This document shows positions 23,801 to 24,055 of a DNA stretch of 24,055 nucleotides, piece by piece. Made by a program: the position numbers and the translations under genes. The stretch comes from JADLEX01 sp964586775 (lineage in GTDB: Bacteria > Lernaellota > Lernaellaia > JACKCT01), in contig CAZPJD010000235.1 in the NCBI GenBank assembly GCA_964586775.1, positions 1-24,055 of the forward strand, written 5' to 3'. The notes beneath the pieces were generated by a model. That model saw only the letters and a program-made list of their open reading frames with translations. It searched no databases and was not told the DNA's origin. How positions within the stretch are numbered: position 1 is the stretch's first letter; the number at the start of each line of letters is the position of its first letter.

Positions 23801-24055
23801 AAATGTTCTTCAGTCTCAAACTTACAATTGCTGGCTCAAAACTTTTTTTGATCGCCCCGTTAAAAACTGCCCAAAGATCAGTATTGGTGAGTATGTCTAA
23901 GGGGCTGTTTCCCGAGGAAACAAGGATAACACTAGAGATTGGGAAGGTGATGAGAAAAACAATTTGTGAACGGATAGCGGTCGAAACAGACGATATAAAA
24001 CCGGTGTGGAAACAGCCTCGTGGAAGTTATGGGAACAATTTTTGGCAGATGTATA
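23801..24055. other. Right-edge non-coding stretch with an inverted repeat
   Basis: No gene I can support. GGCTGTTTCC (23904-23913) is repeated in reverse complement as GGAAACAGCC (24008-24017), with about 94 bases between. This may be the end of something lying outside the window; the presumed promoter of the sigma-like gene is also here. Confidence 0.35.

Noticed and set aside
23894..24055. Possible plus-strand gene start at the right edge
   Set aside because: A GTGAG-preceded ATG is present, but the frame is short, unsupported by any motif, and I cannot show that it stays open to the window end.

Overview
The window looks like a chromosome segment of a Gram-negative, high-GC environmental bacterium. 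A Nitrospira-like (Nitrospirota) host is my best guess from the gene set (CopA/CopB copper genes, gnd-zwf with a GH15 glucoamylase). This is inference; no rRNA or marker gene is present. About 14.1 kb of GC-rich housekeeping and metal-resistance DNA is followed by about 10 kb of visibly lower-GC accessory DNA carrying immunity and regulatory genes.

Region 1 (1-3057, copper): the tail of a Met/Gly/Lys-repeat protein, a small YHS-domain protein, a possible 41-residue ORF and a Cu+-type (CPC) P1B-ATPase. Region 2 (3076-8369, sugar phosphate): a decayed, frameshifted C-terminal remnant of a ROK/polyphosphate-type glucokinase. It is followed by a compact operon of 6-phosphogluconate dehydrogenase, glucose-6-phosphate dehydrogenase and GH15 glucoamylase, which would feed glucan-derived glucose into the oxidative pentose phosphate route. 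Region 3 (8464-14029, copper): a DUF1622 membrane protein, a Tat-exported CopA multicopper oxidase, a CopB outer-membrane protein and a second P1B-ATPase of the CPH (CopB) class. A promoter with a dyad in its spacer precedes the second ATPase.

Region 4 (14136-23800, accessory/defence). On the minus strand, an XRE repressor, an ImmA/IrrE metallopeptidase and a HigA-like HTH protein form one cluster. The XRE start region holds a perfect 10+10 bp operator-like palindrome and a near-consensus promoter that fires rightward. To the right on the plus strand are DUF2188, a single multiubiquitin-type beta-grasp protein, a DUF6791-ThiF E1-like protein and a DUF6527 protein, i.e. a bacterial ubiquitin-like conjugation operon with no E2 of its own. 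After a strong hairpin block comes a three-gene CBASS operon: HNH-SAVED effector (Cap5-like), CD-NTase, and an E2-like protein with an extra C-terminal cysteine cluster. On the minus strand beyond it are a second ImmA/IrrE peptidase, a possible structured element, a small acidic protein and a divergent sigma-70-like factor.

The most interesting reading is that the E1/Ubl/DUF6527 operon and the E2-containing CBASS operon are physically linked, and that the only E2 sits at the end of CBASS. One E2 may serve both modules. XRE/ImmA and sigma/small protein/ImmA cassettes flank the pair and could be its stress-triggered switches. These functional links are inference from gene order.
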